The notes below the pieces were generated by a model. The model was not told the DNA's origin. It was given only the letters and a program-made list of their open reading frames with translations, and did not search any database. This document shows positions 61,855 through 64,000 of a stretch of DNA of 64,000 bases, piece after piece (position 1 is the stretch's first letter; each line of letters starts with the position of its first letter). The stretch covers positions 1-64,000 of the forward strand of contig JAPPNJ010000155.1 in assembly GCA_028818705.1 (NCBI GenBank), read 5' to 3'. Source of the DNA: Candidatus Poribacteria bacterium. GTDB taxonomy: Bacteria; Poribacteria; WGA-4E; WGA-3G. The position numbers were made by a program, and so were the translations under genes.

Positions 61855-62973
61855 TCATTCATGTCCTTCTTTATCCGACAACTTGCGGACAGGAGAGGAC
61901 TTAATTTGCGGCATAGCGTCTTTAACTACACCTTTTTGGTCTTTTCTCAAATCCTTTGTTAATTGCAAACCGATAACAATACCGCCAATAACAACGCCGC
62001 AGTAGAGGGTGAAAAACCGTGTCAACAGTACGAAAAGGGGGATCAATTCCTTACGAATCAAACTCTCCATCAAACCGACAGTTACGACCTCAGCAACCCC
62101 GCTGGCACCGGGACTCGGAGCAAATAACACAACGAAGTTTAATAACATCCCTACGATGCTGAGTTCCCACAGCGTTGCATCTCCATTGAGTGCTTTCACG
62201 ATTATATAACTGCCGACAATCCGTGCCCCAAAGAAACCGCAGGTCAGGAGGACACTGAGGGCGCAAGTTCCTTTATGGTAACGGATGAACATAGTCGCGA
62301 ACGTCTTATGTTCGGTAACAAGCGCCTCCACTTTCAACACAGCACGCTCTACAATGGGAGCGAGGCGGGTAAACCTCCGCTGCACAGTTTGGCAAATCCA
62401 ATGAAAAAAACGAAAAACAATCTCCGGTTTGAAAAGCAGTAGTATAAACCCGGTAAATACCAAACCAAACATCAAAAAACTAAACAGACTCACCCACGCA
62501 GAACCTCTCGGTAGAAACGGCGGGTTCAACCATGTTATACCACCAGCGAAGAAGATCAGCGTGACCAAGGTTGAAATAAAACAGATAATTCCAATTGTTA
62601 TCGCGCCAGATAGCGGAACACCTGCCCGCGCATAGATATAGAGATGACCCACCCCACCTGTCTGGAAGGGCGTAATACAGGAAACACAGAGTGTTGCCAT
62701 ATTTGCTCGAAGGCTATCGCGAAATTTAATTTCTGGTGTTACCTTCCGAATAAAGATATGAAAACGAAGCGCGCCGAAGATCCAATCGACGAACATACAC
62801 AGGCATGCGCCTAATAGCAATCGTCCATGTATCTCGCTAACAACCCGCTTTATATCTTGAATACCACCCCACAAAAAACTAATGAATAACCCGGCAAACG
62901 TACATAACACAAAAAGAAGCGTCCCGCGAACCACGTTTTCGCGGTTCATGAGTCCGCCCAAGGATTCCGACAT
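61855..62973 (-). CDS. Lysylphosphatidylglycerol synthase TM-region/UPF0104 family protein
   Basis: A 372-residue membrane protein with about eight hydrophobic segments. It has the family landmarks [22 protein letters not shown] and [21 protein letters not shown]03706 proteins (YbhN, AglD-like, the MprF flippase half) move or modify lipids; no synthetase domain is attached here. AAAGGAGAT precedes the ATG. It lies 90 bases after nadC and overlaps the next gene's alternative start, so it is part of a three-gene transcript. Confidence 0.85.
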   Translation of the reverse strand: MSESLGGLMNRENVVRGTLLFVLCTFAGLFISFLWGGIQDIKRVVSEIHGRLLLGACLCMFVDWIFGALRFHIFIRKVTPEIKFRDSLRANMATLCVSCITPFQTGGVGHLYIYARAGVPLSGAITIGIICFISTLVTLIFFAGGITWLNPPFLPRGSAWVSLFSFLMFGLVFTGFILLLFKPEIVFRFFHWICQTVQRRFTRLAPIVERAVLKVEALVTEHKTFATMFIRYHKGTCALSVLLTCGFFGARIVGSYIIVKALNGDATLWELSIVGMLLNFVVLFAPSPGASGVAEVVTVGLMESLIRKELIPLFVLLTRFFTLYCGVVIGGIVIGLQLTKDLRKDQKGVVKDAMPQIKSSPVRKLSDKEGHE

Positions 62974-63063
62974 TAAAAACTATATCTCCTTTGCGAACAG
63001 GGCAACATACCTCAATAGAAGCTACCTCTCATTTATGATCCGAGCATCCTAACAATTTTCCGA

Positions 63064-63909
63064 TTACGATTCAACGAGCGTTAACGTCAGACTGATGTCC
63101 ATCGGCATTGCCGAATGTGTTAGTGCCCCAACAGAGATAATATCCACTCCCGTTGCTGCGACCTCTCTCACCCGCTCGAGTGTAATCCCACCCGACGCTT
63201 CAGTTACTGCCAAGTCTCCCACTTCATGTACAACGCTCTGCATAGTGCCAGAAGACATGTTGTCAAGTAGCAAGATGTCTGCCCCTGCTTCCAACGCCTC
63301 GTCTACCTGATCGAGATTTTCAACCTCAACCTCTATTTTTGCTGTATGCGGGACAACTTCCCGTGCGCGTTGGACAGCGTTAGCAATGCTACCAGCAGCG
63401 ACGATATGATTATCCTTGATGAGTACACCGTCGTAAAGACCAAAGCGGTGGTTGTAGCCGCCGCCGACACGCACAGCATATTTTTGAAGCGCCCGCCATC
63501 CGGCTGCTGTCTTCCGAGTATCCACTATTTTGGCATCATAGTCGGCGACAGCCTCCACAAATTGCGCCGTGAGCGTCGCTATTCCGGAGAGCCGCTGCAG
63601 GAAATTAAGAGCAGTTCGTTCGCCGATCAGGATAGTTTTGGCACTCCCTCGTACCTCGGCAATTGACGTGCCCGCTTCCACAGCATCCCCATCACTGACG
63701 AGTGAACGAAACGCCAACGTTGCGTCCAGTTTCGCAAAGACTCGCTCAGCGACCGGCAGCCCTGCAACAACGCCGCCACTTTTAGCAAGTAGGGTTCCGA
63801 TACCCTTCCGTTCGGGCAGCACTGTTGCCTCTGTCGTTATATCACCGATGCCGATATCTTCCTCAAATGCCAAGTCAATTAGGGGATCTAATGAACGCAG
63901 ATTGAGCAT
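63064..63909 (-). CDS. nadC: Nicotinate-nucleotide pyrophosphorylase (carboxylating)
   Basis: NadC converts quinolinate and phosphoribosyl pyrophosphate to nicotinate mononucleotide in NAD synthesis. The 281-residue protein shows EDIGIGDITTEA, ERTALNFLQRLSGIAT, DTRKTAAGWR, KYAVRVGGGYNHR and KDNHI, which include the substrate-binding arginines and lysines, plus VENLDQVDEALEAGADILLLDNM. It leads a minus-strand operon. No strong ribosome binding site is seen before ATG 63909, which is preceded by a run of A bases. Confidence 0.96.
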   Translation of the reverse strand: MLNLRSLDPLIDLAFEEDIGIGDITTEATVLPERKGIGTLLAKSGGVVAGLPVAERVFAKLDATLAFRSLVSDGDAVEAGTSIAEVRGSAKTILIGERTALNFLQRLSGIATLTAQFVEAVADYDAKIVDTRKTAAGWRALQKYAVRVGGGYNHRFGLYDGVLIKDNHIVAAGSIANAVQRAREVVPHTAKIEVEVENLDQVDEALEAGADILLLDNMSSGTMQSVVHEVGDLAVTEASGGITLERVREVAATGVDIISVGALTHSAMPMDISLTLTLVES

Positions 63910-63917
63910 TTTTTTTA

Positions 63918-63956
63918 ATCGCTGTCGGCTGTCAGCAGTCAGCGGTCAGTTAAGAG
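63918..63956. repeat. Heptamer repeats at window end
   Basis: TCGCTGTCGG CTGTCAG CAGTCAG CGGTCAG TTAAGAG units upstream of nadC; same family as at 31231, 34589 and 54284. The matching right half may lie outside the window. Bases 63957-64000 show nothing else. Confidence 0.55.
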
Positions 63957-64000
63957 AGTTTCTTGTAACAATTCACGGTTTCTTGGAATATTCCAAGTTG

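Overview
The window is a bacterial chromosomal segment, about half G+C, with mixed strands, short operons and many small intergenic repeats. It combines ordinary housekeeping genes (smpB, hflX, tRNA-Leu, uvrC, trmB, a glnD-like gene, trpB, era, uvrA, dnaN, nadC) with a large oxidative and catabolic complement: four phytanoyl-CoA-dioxygenase-like (PhyH) proteins, three Gfo/Idh/MocA oxidoreductases, a sulfatase-fold protein, creatininase- and sarcosine-oxidase-like enzymes, and DUF6785-type membrane proteins. With the Uma2 nucleases this resembles Candidatus Poribacteria or a related marine or sponge-associated lineage. That assignment is inference from gene content; no rRNA is present.

Layout. 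1-8.3 kb: smpB (probably leaderless), hflX, a Tat-signal protein with a DUF4037-like C-terminal half, a zinc-ribbon/sugar-isomerase pair, tRNA-Leu(CAA), and an M24 peptidase whose 3' end overlaps a convergent gene. 8.3-14 kb is an accessory or defence island: a single-polypeptide restriction-modification enzyme, a two-gene operon whose second product carries a sensory-rhodopsin-transducer-like domain, and a DUF433/DUF5615 toxin-antitoxin pair whose antitoxin is fused to TPRs. 14-23.7 kb: minus-strand housekeeping (YibE/F tandem protein, uvrC, Uma2, trmB, epimerase, glnD-like). 24-34.6 kb: catabolic region (three Gfo/Idh/MocA, three PhyH, one sulfatase-fold protein) with a lipoprotein whose 3' end is decayed. 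34.7-39 kb: MoxR, a Fic protein with operator-like palindromes, and Uma2 abutting a 5'-truncated helicase/nuclease remnant. 39-52.4 kb: FAD oxidase, 2-hydroxyacid dehydrogenase, trpB, a toxin-antitoxin pair, HEAT protein, era, a double-length uvrA and a J-domain protein. 52.4-64 kb: creatininase/PhyH/sarcosine-oxidase module, DUF4403 and DUF6785 proteins, dnaN, and a nadC-led minus-strand operon.

The most distinctive content is non-coding. Intergenic regions hold several families of small palindromic elements, some nested inside one another. A 33-bp hairpin occurs twice with the same flanks but completely different, fully complementary stems. A common leader of about 90 bp, ending in a Shine-Dalgarno sequence, precedes three oxidative enzymes. 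Elements ending in 7-bp iterons and several MITE-like inverted-repeat elements are also present. Promoters of the form TTGACA-N17/18-TAACAT recur before the metabolic genes, while TATAAT-type promoters precede housekeeping and toxin-antitoxin genes. No CRISPR array, complete insertion sequence or prophage was seen.
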